The translations under genes and the position numbers were made by a program. Below, piece by piece: positions 23,454 through 35,280 of a stretch of 64,000 nt of DNA. Origin of the DNA: Medicago truncatula (Eukaryota; Streptophyta; Magnoliopsida; Fabales; Fabaceae); the NCBI RefSeq assembly GCF_003473485.1, contig NC_053046.1, positions 19,095,001 to 19,159,000 on the forward strand. Direction: 5' to 3'. Under the pieces are notes generated by a model. It saw only the letters and a list, made by a program, of their open reading frames with translations, had not been told where the DNA came from and did not search any database. Position 1 is the first letter of the stretch; each line of letters begins with the position of its first letter.

Positions 23454-23536
23454 TTTTTTTTCATGGTGGCCGAGATTCGAACTCCAAATATATTATGCAT
23501 TGTCCTTATCACCTGAGCTAACCTCACGGAAACACG
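23454..23536 (-). mobile_element. SINE, minus strand
   Basis: On the minus strand a box-A-like TTAGCTCAGGTGATAAGG precedes a box-B-like GGAGTTCGAATCTCGG, then an A run. The duplicate ATATTAAGA flanks it (23445-23453 and 23537-23545). At about 83 bp it is a short or truncated SINE. Confidence 0.7.
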
Positions 23537-23789
23537 ATATTAAGAATTTAAGAACATGATTGACATTTGTCTTTCTAACAAAAAAAATAATTTTATGAAC
23601 ATTATTACTAATCAATAGTCATGAAAGAACATTGACAATAGTACTCCGTATAAAACGCACAATTAACCGTAAGTTTAACAGTTAGTTTGTTGTGTCTCAA
23701 ATTAAGCTATGCCAACCTTATTAACACCCAAAGCAAAACTAACTAAACGATCCTCCAAAACGACATCGTTTCCACTCATTTTCCCTTCA

Positions 23790-23797
23790 TATAAATA
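23790..23797 (+). promoter_or_regulatory. TATA box of the RING-finger gene
   Basis: TATAAATA lies about 30 bp upstream of a purine-rich GAAGAGAGAG leader at 23840. Just upstream is AAAACGACATCGTTT, an interrupted palindrome that may be a regulatory site; this is inference from position. Confidence 0.55.
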
Positions 23798-23908
23798 AAT
23801 CACTCATTCTTTTTCTTCAGGGGAAAAAAAAAATAGAGAGTGAAGAAGAGAGAGGAAAATCTCTACTCTTTTCTCGCTTCATTCCAGATTCGTTCAATTT
23901 TCGAATCC

Positions 23909-25306
23909 ATGGCAAAGTTTCAAACCTAATTCGCTTTCAAATTTCAATTCATTCTCAAATCATGCACTTCATTTTAATTAACGGTAAGTTTTTTCATAGC
24001 TAGGTTTTTAATTTTCCTATTTGGAAGAATATTATGATAATTGTGAAAGTTAGGTTTTGTTAATCTAATTATTATAGTTTCATATATTGATCTCAGTTTT
24101 TTTGTTTTTATTTTAATCGATTGTTATAGTTTAGATTGGAGTTAGGTTATGGTGTTATTTGGAGATTATTTATTTATTGAGATTGTGTTAGATATGAGAT
24201 TGGTAATTTGTTGAGTTAAATGTTATAGATCAAACATTGTAATGTAATTATCCTTATTGTGCTCCTTTAAATTGAATTAAAAAAGCATAAACCTATGAAG
24301 CACTAACACCGACATAATTGAATGTAATGTAATCACACGTGTGGGTGTCTGATATTGACCCGTGTCAGACACACTTCCATCGGTAGTGTCGGTGCTATAG
24401 AGAAATAAACACCTAATATGGTTTTACATTATTTTAATGTTGATGGGACCTAGTTACCTATGTTGGTTAATGGTTACACATCACACGGGCAACAAAGTAA
24501 TGCAGTGATTCATGATATAAATTGTGTTTCTTTATGCGCGGTTTAATTGTCTGTTTTTTCCTTCTTATTTATTTATTGTGTCATTTTTAGAACTACATTG
24601 TGTTATTGCCAGTGTTGTCAAATAGCTGCTATAGTGTATCGGAGTTTGAACAAATTGAATGATATTGTTCCTCAATTTTCTATTTTTTAAGAAGTGTTAT
24701 TCAATAGTGACTATAGCGGTGTTATAGCAGCACTTTAGCGTACTAGAAATTAAACAAATCGCCATGACAACACTTGTTATGGCATTGTGCTATGAATATG
24801 ACATGATGCTCTGTAGTGGCTATAACGTGGCAATTTGTGATGAACAGTTTTTCTGTGACTGGGTTATTCAAATTTCAGAATTTATTTAATCATATATTCA
24901 TACATATTGTGCTTCTCGGATGGTGTTTAAAGTACTACCAACAAAATGCATCAGAATTACTTTTGTTCCATATTTATATTTTCTTATGAATGATGTTCTT
25001 TAGAAGTTATGTAAACTTGTGGGTTTTCAATTTTGACATAAAATTTTATGGTTCTACTTGTGGTGAGTCTACTTGTCTTGGATGTCAAATGTTGTTAAAA
25101 TTTTGTTAGTTTTCCTTTTTGTATTTACTTGTTTTACTACTTATTTTGAGCAATCATACACAAATTAAGACTTTGTTATTGTTTTTTTTTTTTTGTAGAT
25201 TTTTATTGAGGTTGAGGTCAACAAGGGAAGCTAATAGCTGAGACTCAGTTTCACAGCAAAGTGATTCTTTTATTGGACAATGGCTTATATACTGATATTG
25301 CTGTGA
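23909..25306 (+). promoter_or_regulatory. Three small upstream ORFs in the RING gene leader
   Basis: The leader contains three ATGs before the main start. The first encodes MAKFQT (23909-23929). The second crosses the splice junction, 23962-23983 joined to 25199-25209, and encodes MHFILINDFY. The third encodes MAYILILL (25280-25306). All end before the main ATG at 25341. Small upstream ORFs often lower translation of the main frame; the effect here is not known. Confidence 0.55.
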
Positions 25307-25340
25307 TTTCTACCGTTGCATTGTAAACTTATCATCTTTA

Positions 25341-26129
25341 ATGATGTGGAATTTCGCATCACATGCCCTTACGAGCATTGGAATGAAAAGAAGCTCGACA
25401 GAGCCAATCCTAAGTTGTGCAGAATGCTCAGATGATGAGGTCTGCTCTAATGCGAGCAAAGATGAAGGGCTGGAATGCCCAATATGCTGGGAATCTTTCA
25501 ATATAGTTGAGAATGTGCCTTATGTCTTATGGTGTGGCCACACCCTTTGTAAAAATTGTGTCCTAGGACTTCAGTGGGCTGTGATGAAATTTCCTACTCA
25601 ACAAATCAGGATTCCGTTCTTCGTTTCTTGTCCATGGTGCCACCTACTATCATTCCGGTTCATCTACAAGGGAAATATGAAATTTCCTCGCAAGAATTTC
25701 TTCCTTCTTTGGATGGTTGAAAGTCTAAATGGTGATAGACATAAGGCTGTTTCTGCTTCTGTGGACAGCCAGCCAATTTGGTCTCCTAAGGTCAATCTTT
25801 TGGGAAGTCAAGGTACTGGTTGTAGCCCCAGTAGGTCCTCAAGTAGTCATTGTTCTGAACAATTGGGATCTAACAATGCTGTTCGTGGAAGTGATAGAGA
25901 GAGACACTATTTTTCCCTTCATAAATCTCTGGATTTCTTCCTTCACTTTACATCCAAGTTTCCATTGGTCATCATTTTCCTTCTGATAGCCTTTTTTGTA
26001 ATTCCCTGCAGCATTGTTATTTTAATCATTTACTTCCTACTCACTATTATTTTTGCTATCCCATCATTCATAGTATTGTACTTTGCATACCCTACAATCC
26101 AGAGATTGGTTAGAGAAATAACTTCGTAA
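25341..26129 (+). CDS. RING-finger E3 ligase with C-terminal membrane segments
   Basis: The coding exon gives 262 residues. A 5' UTR intron runs 23984 (GTAAGT) to 25198 (TTTGTAG), so transcription starts near 23820 and the coding region is uninterrupted. A C3HC4-type RING spans residues 46-100: C46, C49, C65, H67, C70, C73, C97 and C100, within CPICWESF, LWCGHTLCKNC and SCPWC. The spacing between the middle and last pairs is unusually long, as in a small plant family of RING proteins with KFPRKNFFLLWM after the ring. A Ser-rich linker (150-185) precedes one or two hydrophobic segments at about 207-250. The protein is therefore likely an E3 ubiquitin ligase anchored in a membrane with the RING in the cytosol. 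Substrates are unknown. Confidence 0.85.
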   Translation: MMWNFASHALTSIGMKRSSTEPILSCAECSDDEVCSNASKDEGLECPICWESFNIVENVPYVLWCGHTLCKNCVLGLQWAVMKFPTQQIRIPFFVSCPWCHLLSFRFIYKGNMKFPRKNFFLLWMVESLNGDRHKAVSASVDSQPIWSPKVNLLGSQGTGCSPSRSSSSHCSEQLGSNNAVRGSDRERHYFSLHKSLDFFLHFTSKFPLVIIFLLIAFFVIPCSIVILIIYFLLTIIFAIPSFIVLYFAYPTIQRLVREITS

Positions 26130-27009
26130 GATGAAGACTTGCTCCTACAGTCAGTTCTGGTGGTTTAATCCAACTTATCGGAAAAAAAAAACCTTTGGAT
26201 TGAAAGTTCTACCATGTGGTAATTCCGTTGTTATTTTTAGGTTTTCATACTTTTACGATTTATTTCTTGTGTAGTTTTTTGTGTCATTTTCATATCTACT
26301 AATTAAGAGTAATTTTATTCTTTTGTCAGTTGTAATTTTCGTTTTCCTGAAGTGAAGTTTAACTGTTGTACAAAGAAGTCTTACATGCTAAAAGTTTATG
26401 TGCAAAATTACTATTGTTATGTGAATACTTGTAGAATGTTTCTTGCATTATCTCTTAAGTATGGGCTTAATTTGATTTTACATGTTATGGTGGAAATTGC
26501 CATATGCTTCATTATATCGCTTAAATTTATAACCTATTAAGCTCTGGATTAGCATTTGTTTCAGCATTTCTGACCTAATTACTGGGTGACCTTTGATGTC
26601 TGCACTGGTTCCCACACCCTAATCCTTATGTTTTTCTTCGAGACTGTTGGAGAGGAGTGGTAATGGTTTAGGCAGTTAACAACTTCCACAATTCAGAGGC
26701 AAGGGTTCCAAAGTTAGTAATTTCAATTATAAATTTCTATTTATGCTATAATTGCTATTTTTACTTCCGTGTTGCACGAACTGGGTGGATATAATAATTT
26801 TGGTATCCCAGCCATGCTGCTTCTGCGTATTCTCCTAAATTATAAACTTTATTTATTTATTTATTTGTTGTGGACTTGTGGTGATGTTAGTTATTTCTTG
26901 GCCTCAAATGTGTGTGGTTTTCTCACCACTGTTGTCTATGTGCTGTTGATTAAACACAATCATTGATGTTTCATATAATCATTGATCATCTTATTGGTTA
27001 GTTTGTCAT
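26130..27009. other. 3' flank of the RING gene
   Basis: T-rich sequence that should include the 3' UTR of the RING gene. Short plus-strand frames (60-65 codons) have no recognisable content. Nothing else seen. Confidence 0.4.
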
Positions 27010-27190
27010 TTCCGAAAAATGAAGTCGAGTGTCGAACCTTGCTACTACCAAAACTGGTTTACACAAGAAGTAGCTCTTGTATTTGGTGAAGCTTACATTT
27101 CTGTTTTTCAATTTTTTTTTTTTATAGCATCATTTATTGTTTTAGTATTAATGATGACTAAGAGCTATTGATAGAACTATGTACAACCAC

Positions 27191-29720
27191 TTAGATCTTT
27201 GCTTCTAAAACTACTGGATATTTGTCAATTAACTCTTCAAGTAACTCCGCACTTGGAATTGTACTTGCCTTCCCTTTTACTTGTAACTTTTCTTTTTTTG
27301 GGCGGCATTCCTTAGCCTTGGCTCTCGCTCTGTCTGCAACTATATTTACATACTTCATCTTTTTTTGAAATTTCTCCGAAGATTTCTTACTTCCCCGTTC
27401 AAGTTCACTCTGCAATTTTTTTCGGCTTTCCTCAGCCTTGGCTATCGCTCCGTCTGCAACTAGATTTACATACTTCTCCAAAGATTTCTTCCTTCCCCTT
27501 TCAAGTTCACTCTGCAATTTAGAAGTTTGCAATTAGTTTTTAAATTAAAGTTCAACTTTTCATCTCCCACCACATTTTTTACCCAGCCTCTAGTTTTTTT
27601 TTTTTTTTTTTATCATTTCAGACTTATTGTTCATACTAGACTGCTAATTGTTTTACAGATAGCATCTACTCATGTTTTTTAACTTTGAAAAAGTTATGAA
27701 TAAGGCACAAATTTAACAAGACCTAGAACATTATCTAATTTTAGGTAAGGAAGCATTTCATGACCTGCTTAAAGAAAGCAAAAATGAATTAGATCTATGA
27801 AACCTAATAAAGAGTGTCTGAGAGAAACCTGTTGCTTCATTAGCTCGCGTTTGGCTTTTATCTTCTTCTTGTCTTCCCAGGAATCTATCAACTCTTTAGA
27901 CTTCTCATACCTGACAATATTTTTCATTAGTATATAAACTGCATGTAATGCTTGATTCTAGAGATGATAATATTTATTCTAGTTATGTTTGAGAGTGTTT
28001 TCTTTGTTAGAAATTCAATGTAATCCTGCTTCCAAGTACCTTTGGTTGATCTTGTCGGGCTCAGTTCTCTCCTGTTTATCTGCCCATTATTTGATCTTGT
28101 CGATCACAGTTTTCTCCCATACATCTGCACTTGTCTCCCCATTGTTTGATCCTGTTGTAGTCTCTCTTTGAGGGTCAGGTTTCCTTGCAGGGGTAATGGC
28201 CTTTTCCGGTTTCTTTTCTTCTACAACTTGGTCATCTTTAGATCTAAAAGAACCTAAACATGATGCAGACAAAGTTTAATAAACTTGATTTTGTTTTTGT
28301 TTTTTTACTTAAAGAGTAATGGTAATTATGATTCATAAATGGAGTGGTATGTGCTCATCTTTACCTGATAATCGCTTGGATATACTACTGAGAAGGGACT
28401 TTGAAGATTTTGAGCTGTCTACCTTGCTTTTGACCTTGGCCAATGAGGCCTCCGGGGTCTCACTCTTCTGCTCAGAGGTCTATTGCAAATTAATTGAGAA
28501 TGCAGCAGCAGCTACTGCTGCACCATGCACCATATCTATGTAGTCGCAATCACGACCTGTTTTACTTGAAAGCTGTTTTTGTAACCAACTCTGGCCCTTT
28601 TTCTTCTCTGCTGAAAATGGTCAAGACAGTTTTTACACGAGGTCAAATGAAATTTTATCCCTCGTTTTTCTGAACTGACTAGGCTGCTGATCGCATGCTC
28701 TTATGTGTAATTGTCTAGACTTCATTTCTAAAACTCTTCAATAACCATGCATGCATGGCATAAGTTTTTTTTTTTTTTTATCTTTGTTTCTTTCTGTTTC
28801 TTTTCCTCATTTTTATGGTAAATGCTTGACAAATTAGCAAAATTATGAAATAGAATAATTTTCATGGTAAATACTACATCTAGTTATCACACAAACATTA
28901 AGCATACCCTACAAGAGAGAAGTGAAAGAGAGATTAGCTTTGCAAGACTTCATTCCCAATAGCATTCCCCATTATATATTGGTTCGGAAACCACCAATGA
29001 GAGAAATGAAGGTAAGGGGAAAAAGGTAACCAAACATTACCTTTGAAAGACTGAGTTTTCTGCATAGGTATTTTCCGATCCCTTGTGGCACCAAAATCAG
29101 CTTTGTTCTCCTCCTTACCAGTAAGTTGTACCCTAACAGAATTGTTCATGTAAAGTTTGTAAACCACAAAGTTTTATTTTTATATAGCTTACACAAATAT
29201 CTGTTGAACAAATATTTACTTGATGTAGATATTATTATTAATACATGTAAAAAAAAAAATCACAAAGGAAGGAATTAGAAGAGAAACATAGATGTTTTTA
29301 TGTAACATAATCCTATTGATTAGGGGGAAGGGTTCCCTTCAGGGACAATATGGTCCTGTAAAATCAAGACCCTTAAAAGAAAAGGGTGTTGAGGATTTTA
29401 TAATGATGTTTGAATGATGGAGATTCCCCTTCGTATTGGTGATCGGTTCAACAGAGAAAACATGAGATTTTCAATGGTGAGATTCTGATCAAACAAGGGT
29501 TCTCAATAGTTTTCATATTCAATATTTAATTTATTGCAAAATAACGTTGAAAAACTAGCTTTTTCAATCTTGTTACCACCATTTACATGGTAAATATTGT
29601 AACAATAAGCAAGATATATATGACTGCAATATATTTGCAATACATGTTTACCATCCAATAAGATGTGTGAGAAGAAAATTCAGAGTAACTAACCTCATTT
29701 GAGTTCATAAAATTCTCCAT
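27191..29720 (-). pseudogene. Remorin, decayed tandem copy
   Basis: All exons of the intact neighbour (31321-33402) have counterparts. The first exon has one extra base relative to the intact copy, which shifts its frame. Exon 3 carries an in-frame stop after AAFSINLQ. Exon 4 lacks the proline-rich run, and the WEKTVIDKIK helix start is followed by a stop and then a second, duplicated version (QERTEPDKINQ). In the last exon the SELERG...VNLVADGA unit is present twice in tandem, and the usual Cys-rich C-terminal tip is replaced by SAELLEELIDKYPVVLEAKI. These features point to a pseudogene. Transcription of parts remains possible because the splice sites look sound. Confidence 0.75.
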
Positions 29721-30162
29721 TCTACTGGGAGGGTTTTATTCTCAGGTTTTCCTTCTATCACTTATATGGGTTTGTTATTTGTGGGGCCATCATATGGAGG
29801 AGAACAAGCAAGGTCAAATATACTTTGCATATGGTCACTGGTTTGGATCTCTTGTGCCTTTTGGAGAAAGATATAGGTATTCTTTTCTTCGTTGCAGACT
29901 TAATTTTAAGTATAGTATATATTTTAGTTGATCTTCTCGACCAATACTTTTAATCCATATATCTATGGTGAAGAATTGAAGAATATTTGGTTGAGTGCTA
30001 TGTCAAAACAACCTAGAATAAGGATGGGAACACCACTCTTTCCATTATGTCTTGAAGATAAAATATATTTTAAAAATAGATATTAGAGAACATATATTTG
30101 CAAGGATATAAAAAGCTGTTTTAGATTTTGGGCGCATTCCAAAGTTTATCTTATAACATAAG

Positions 30163-30650
30163 CTTTTTTTTTTTGACAAAAATAAACAATATTCATTCAT
30201 TCAAATTAATAAAGTACATCGATACAACATAAATCTAAAGTCGCTAACAAATTAAAAGCTTAGATTTGCGAACAAACTCCTGTGAATAATAACACATTTT
30301 CTCCTATCAATATCCAGCTGATTTAATTGCACACTATTTTGCAGTAGTCTCCAAAAGCTCCCGTGAACATGATCTTTACTTTGAATACTATGAGTTACAT
30401 GAATAACGGCTTTAGAGTCCACACACAACTCAATGCTGTAAAAACCACACGCCTTAACAAACTTCAAACCTTTACAAATACCCCAAATCTATGTTGTGTG
30501 AGCACTACAAAGACCAATTCTTTTGGTAAAATCTCCAAGCTACCCTCCTTCATTACCACGGAAAACTCCTCCACATCCCGACTCACTACCACCTCGGTTG
30601 CATTTAATTTAACCGATCCAGCCATAGGAGCTCCAAATGGATCTTGTTTT
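30163..30650 (-). mobile_element. LINE 3' fragment, RNase H domain
   Basis: On the minus strand GDFTKRIGLCSAHT is followed by KFVKACGFYSIELCVDSKAV and SFWRLLQNSVQL, the RVT_3 RNase H fold of plant LINEs. There is at least one in-frame stop (after SAHTT) and the 5' part is missing. The plus-strand T run at 30163-30173 is its poly(A) tail. It inserted at the edge of the left remorin duplicate. Confidence 0.7.
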
Positions 30651-31320
30651 TCCTTTCTTTACCTAATAGTCTGTCTTAACACATAATATGTTCAAAGATA
30701 TACAAATTGTTTGAAGTAATTTGTTGTTTGAACAGTCTGGTTTGTCGAAAACCAGATATACTCATGAGACTAACTCTTGTTTGTCTCTTAACTATATTTT
30801 GTCTCTTAACAAATTGTTTATAGTAGATAATCACTTGTATATAGATTTTTTAGGTCAAATACCGTTTGCGGTCCTTTAAGACACATGTTTTTAACATGCT
30901 AGCTTTTAAGTTTATTTTGTTACAAATTGGTTTTTAAGTAAGAAAATATCTGCACTGCTATTTTGTTACAAATTTACCACTCTCAAAACTATGGTTCATA
31001 GGTGTCTTACTCAGTTTTGATCTGATACAAAATTTATCGATTACTAACTTTATAATATTGTTAATAAAATATTTATCCGGAAAATGAAGTTGACAGTCGA
31101 ACTGTGCTACCAAAACTAAATCCGAAAACAAGGAAAGGTAAACTGGTTTACTCAAGAAGTAGCTCGTGTATTTGTTGAAGCTTACAGTTCTGTTTTTACA
31201 ATTTTTACAGCATCATGTATTGTTTGAGCATAAATGATGAGTAAGAGCTATAGATAGAACTATGTACAAGCACTTAGATCTTTGCCTCTCAAACTCCTTG
31301 ATGTTTGGCAATTAGTGATC

Positions 31321-33402
31321 TCAGAAGCAGAAATACATCCGTGGCAGTTTGCATGTTGTTCGAATTGTACTTCCCTTCCCTTTTGCTTGCAGCTCTTCAT
31401 TTTTTCGGCTTTCCTCAGCCTTGGCTCTCGCGCCGTCTGCAACTAGATTTACATACTTCATCTTATTTTGAAATTTCTCCAAAGCTTTTAACCTTCTCCG
31501 TTCAATTTCACTCTGCAATTTAGAAGTTTACTATTAGTCTTTAAATTTCATCTCCCACTACATTTTATACCCGGCCTTTCTAGTTTCTTTTATCATTCCA
31601 GACTTATTGTTCATACTAGACAGCTAATTGTTTTGCACATAGCACCATCTACTCTCATGTTTTGAACTGTGAAAAAGTTATGAATAAGACACAAATTTAA
31701 CAAGACCTAGAACATTATCTGATTTTACCTAAGGAAGCATTTCATGACATGCTTAAAGAAAGATTAAATGCATAAGATCTATTAAACCTAATAAAGAGTG
31801 TCTGAGAAAAACCTCTTGCTTCATTAGCTTGCGTTTTGCTTTCATCCTCTTCTTGTCTTCCCAGGAATCTATCAACACTTTCAACTTCTCATACCTGAGA
31901 ATGTTTTTCATTAATATATAAACTGAACGTAATGCTTGATTCAAGAGATGATATTATTTATTCTAGTTCTGTTTGAGACTGTTTTCTTTGTTACAGATTC
32001 AATGTAATCCTACTTCCAAGTACCTTTGTTTGATCTTCTCGAGCTCAGTTCTCTCCCATTCATCATCTGCATTTGTCTCCCCATTGTTTGATCCTGTTGT
32101 AGTCTGTCTTAGAGGGCCAGGTTTCTCTGAAGTCTTCCTAATTGGTGGTGGCGGTGGCGGGGGTGGAGGAGGAGCATTTGGTACCGTGCTGTTAGTTTTT
32201 TTTCCAGTGAAAGTCGAAGTCTTTTTCATTGATGGTGCAGGAGTAATGGCTTTTTCCGGTTTCTTTTCTTCTATAACCGAGGATGTTGACACCTTGTCAC
32301 CCTGGTCATCTTTAGATCTAAATGAACCTAAACATGATGCAGACTAAGTTTAATAAACTTGATTTTTTTTGTTTTTTTACTTAAGAATAATGATAATTAT
32401 GATTCATAAATGGACTGCTATGTGCTCAACTTTACCTGATAATCGCTTGGATGCACTACTGAGAAGGGACTTTGAAGATTTTGTGCTGTCCATGTTGCTT
32501 TTGACCTTGGCCGATGAGGCCTCCGGGGTCTCACTCTTCTGCTCAAATGTCTCTTGCAAATTAATTGATAATGCAGCAGCAGCTACTGCTGCAGCATGCA
32601 CCATTTCTATGTAGTCGTAATCACGGCCTGTTTTACTTGAAAGCTGTTTTTGCAACCAATTCTGGCCCTTCTTCTTCTCTGCTGAACATGGTCGACACAG
32701 TTTGTATAAAGTATGTCATATTCAAATGTATCCCAAGTTTTTCTCGACTGTATCTGGTTTCAATAATTTAATAAGCTAAGTCTACATTTTTTAAGTTTTT
32801 GTTTCTCTCGTTTTCTTTTCCTCTTTATTATGCTTAATGGTTCACAAACTCTTGAAATTACAAAATAGACTCAGCAATAATTCTACATCTAATTATAACA
32901 CTCTAGTTCTAACAACAGATAACCAAATATCACCTTTGAAAGACTGGTTCTTCTGTATAGGTATTTTCCTATCCCTTGTGGCGCCAAGATCAGATTTGTT
33001 CTCCTCCGTACCAGTAAGTTGTACCCTAACAAAATTGTTCATGTAAAGTTTGTAAACCAATGAATATTATGAGCATCTTTAGTTCTAATTTTGTATAGCT
33101 TACAAAAATATATCTATTGAACTAAAATTTACTTCATGTAGAGAAAACATGAGATTTTCAATGGAGAGATTCCATTCTTGTTGATCAAACATGGATTCAT
33201 ATTCAATATTCAACTTATTGCAAACTAGCCTTGAAAAACTAGCTTTTCCAATCTTGTTGCCACCATTATCATGGTAAATATTGTAACAACAAGTTAGATA
33301 TGTGTCTGGCATGCATTTGCAATGCATTTTTTACCATCCAATAAGATGCGTGGAAAGAAAATTCAGAACAACTAACCTCATCTGAGTCCATAAATTCTCC
33401 AT
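31321..33402 (-). CDS. Remorin family protein
   Basis: Six exons on the minus strand: 33402-33377, 33025-32934, 32681-32436, 32327-32024, 31894-31813 and 31512-31321. All are GT-AG with consistent phases, giving 942 nt and 313 residues. The N-terminal 200 residues are low-complexity and presumably disordered, with an AAAVAAAALSI patch and a run of ten prolines. The C-terminal third is the remorin domain: DDEWERTELEKIKQRYEK, then IDSWEDKKRMKAKRKLMKQE and RLKALEKFQNKMKYVNLVAD, a long coiled coil. It ends in CKLPRMYFCF, like the Cys-containing membrane-anchor tip of this family. Remorins coat the inner face of the plasma membrane in nanodomains, and some legume members act at symbiotic membranes; whether this one does is unknown. 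Group 5 or 6 is likely from the long N-terminus. Confidence 0.85.
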
Positions 33403-33890
33403 TCTACTGGTAGGGTTTATTCTCAGGTTTTTCTTCTATATCACTTATATGTTTTGTCATCATCCATTAGCCACTTGCATGTGCTTTATTTGAAATAGAA
33501 GAAACCTTGGAAAGGAAACGTTGTTTGGGTTTGTTATTTGTGGGGCCATCATATGGAGGAGAACAAGCAAGGTTGAATATACTTTGCATAGGTAACTGGT
33601 TTGGATCTCTTGTGCCTTTTGGAGAAAGATATAGGTATTCTTTTCTTCGTTGCAGACTTAACTTTATACATTGTAATTGATCTTCTCGACCAATACTTTT
33701 AATCCATATATCTATGGTGAAGAATCGAAGAATCACTAGTTGAGTGCTATGTCAAAACTACGTAGTCTTTCCATTATGTCTTGAGGATAAAAATAAGGAT
33801 GGGAAAACCACTCTTTCCATTATGTCTTGAAGATAAAAATAAATTTAAAAAATTTATTTGCAAGGATGAACTTTATGCAATATATAGTGT

Positions 33891-34806
33891 GTGTTTGGTT
33901 ATGCGGTGACGAGAATTGATTTTGGTAGAATTGATTTTACATAATTGATTATGAATAAAAGTGAGTTGGATGAAAAGTGATTTTTGTTTGGATACTTTTA
34001 TGATAGAAGTGATTCATATGAAAAATATTGTTTGGATATTTTGTGTCAAAATTGCTTTTAGTTATGAAAATGACCAAAATGGGTTTTTCCTATATGTACA
34101 TTTAAAACAAATTTCATTTATTTTTTCTACAAAAATGATTTCCAATTTTAGGTTTTTTTAGAGCATTTTCATTTTTTAGTTAATTGTTTAAGTTTAATAC
34201 AATTGTTTAAAAATTATTAAAAAAAACTTTCTACGAAAAAGATTTTTTTTTTGACAAATTCTACGAAAAAGATTATTAAGAAACTACTAGTTATTTTATT
34301 ATTTTATAAAATGTAAAATTTATTGGGCTCCAAGCGGCTGAGGTCGTAGAGCAATTAAAAAAGGATATTGATAGGTTTCCATGTAGCTAGGAAACAAACA
34401 GAGTCGCGATAACACAGTTTCTTCCATCAACAATGTCTTCTTCAACCTTATGCTTATTTTCTGGAAAAAAACAACTTCGTAGCAATAAAAATAGCACACA
34501 TACAACAATCAGTGAGATGAAGCAACGAATTTCTCATGTAGCGGTAGGGATTTGTCAAATTTAAAAAGATATGTGAAAGAAAGTGATGAGATTCAAGGGT
34601 AAAAGAGACAAATGGGGGTATATAGTTTCACGGTAAAGAGACTCGATTCTGAGAAGCTAGGGAAAGCAGCTTCTATAAAAATCGATTATGGAAAAGCAAA
34701 CGTACCATGGCGGTATAGTGTTGCTGGTGAACCAAACACTTTGAAATTGCTTTTGACAGGTGAAACGCGCTTTGTATTGCTTTCACCGGGCAACCAAACG
34801 AATGCA
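33891..34806. mobile_element. Non-autonomous TIR element, 0.9 kb, in the remorin upstream flank
   Basis: It interrupts the right copy of the duplicated block; the left copy is continuous here. Its ends GTTTGGTTATGCGGTGA and TCACCGGGCAACCAAAC are imperfect inverted repeats. No transposase is visible. The target duplication is not clear, so the superfamily (possibly hAT) is open. Confidence 0.6.
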
Positions 34807-34871
34807 TAATCATATATAAAAAGCTGCTTTACATTTTGGGACCATTCCAAAGTTTATTTAGGTTTATCTTA

Positions 34872-35257
34872 GGCTAAATTGCATTTTTGGTCCCTTAACT
34901 ATTTAGGTAGTATCACTTTGGTCCCTTAATTAAAATTTGATGGCTTAAATACCTTAACTTCTCTCTGGTACACATTTTGGTCATTTCCGTTAGTTTTAAT
35001 TCAAAAACGTTAGGTTTTCTTCATCTTCTTCTCCTCTTTTTGATCTTCATATCATCTCCATCAACCTTCAACAACAAGAATCCCAGAAAAATTCCAAAAG
35101 AGAATGAAGAAAACCTAAAGTTTTTGAATTAAAACTAACGGAAAGGACCAAAATGTGTAACGGAGAGAAGTTAAGGGGTCAAAATAAATCGAATTTTAGT
35201 TAAGGGACCAAAGCGATACTACCTAAATAGTTAAGGGATCAAAAATGCAATTTAACC
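34872..35257. mobile_element. Mutator-type MITE, GGTCC-repeat family, 386 bp
   Basis: Ends GGCTAAATTGCATTTTTGG and its complement at 35239-35257 continue for about 120 bp as inverted repeats with GGTCCCTTAACTATTTAGG. TTTATCTTA flanks it exactly (34863-34871 and 35258-35266). The uninterrupted site survives in the left remorin duplicate as GTTTATCTTATAAC, which proves the insertion. The family is shared with the elements at 14525 and, less closely, 58763. Confidence 0.85.
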
Positions 35258-35280
35258 TTTATCTTATAACATAAGCATTT

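Larger units (their letters stand above)
27010..35280. repeat. Tandem segmental duplication carrying two remorin copies
   Basis: The block 27010-30155 is repeated in the same orientation as about 31076-33880, continuing at 34808-34870 and 35258-35280 beyond two later insertions. Shared landmarks include the exons, introns, the promoter words GTGGGGCCATCATATGGAGG and TATGTCAAAACWAC, and the far flank CCATTCCAAAGTTTAT then TTATCTTATAACATAAGC. The left copy is followed by a LINE tail inserted exactly after ATAAGC. Confidence 0.8.

Noticed and set aside
31973-32347. Plus-strand glycine-rich frame of 124 codons
   Set aside because: It is the antisense of the proline run and splice regions of the remorin gene.
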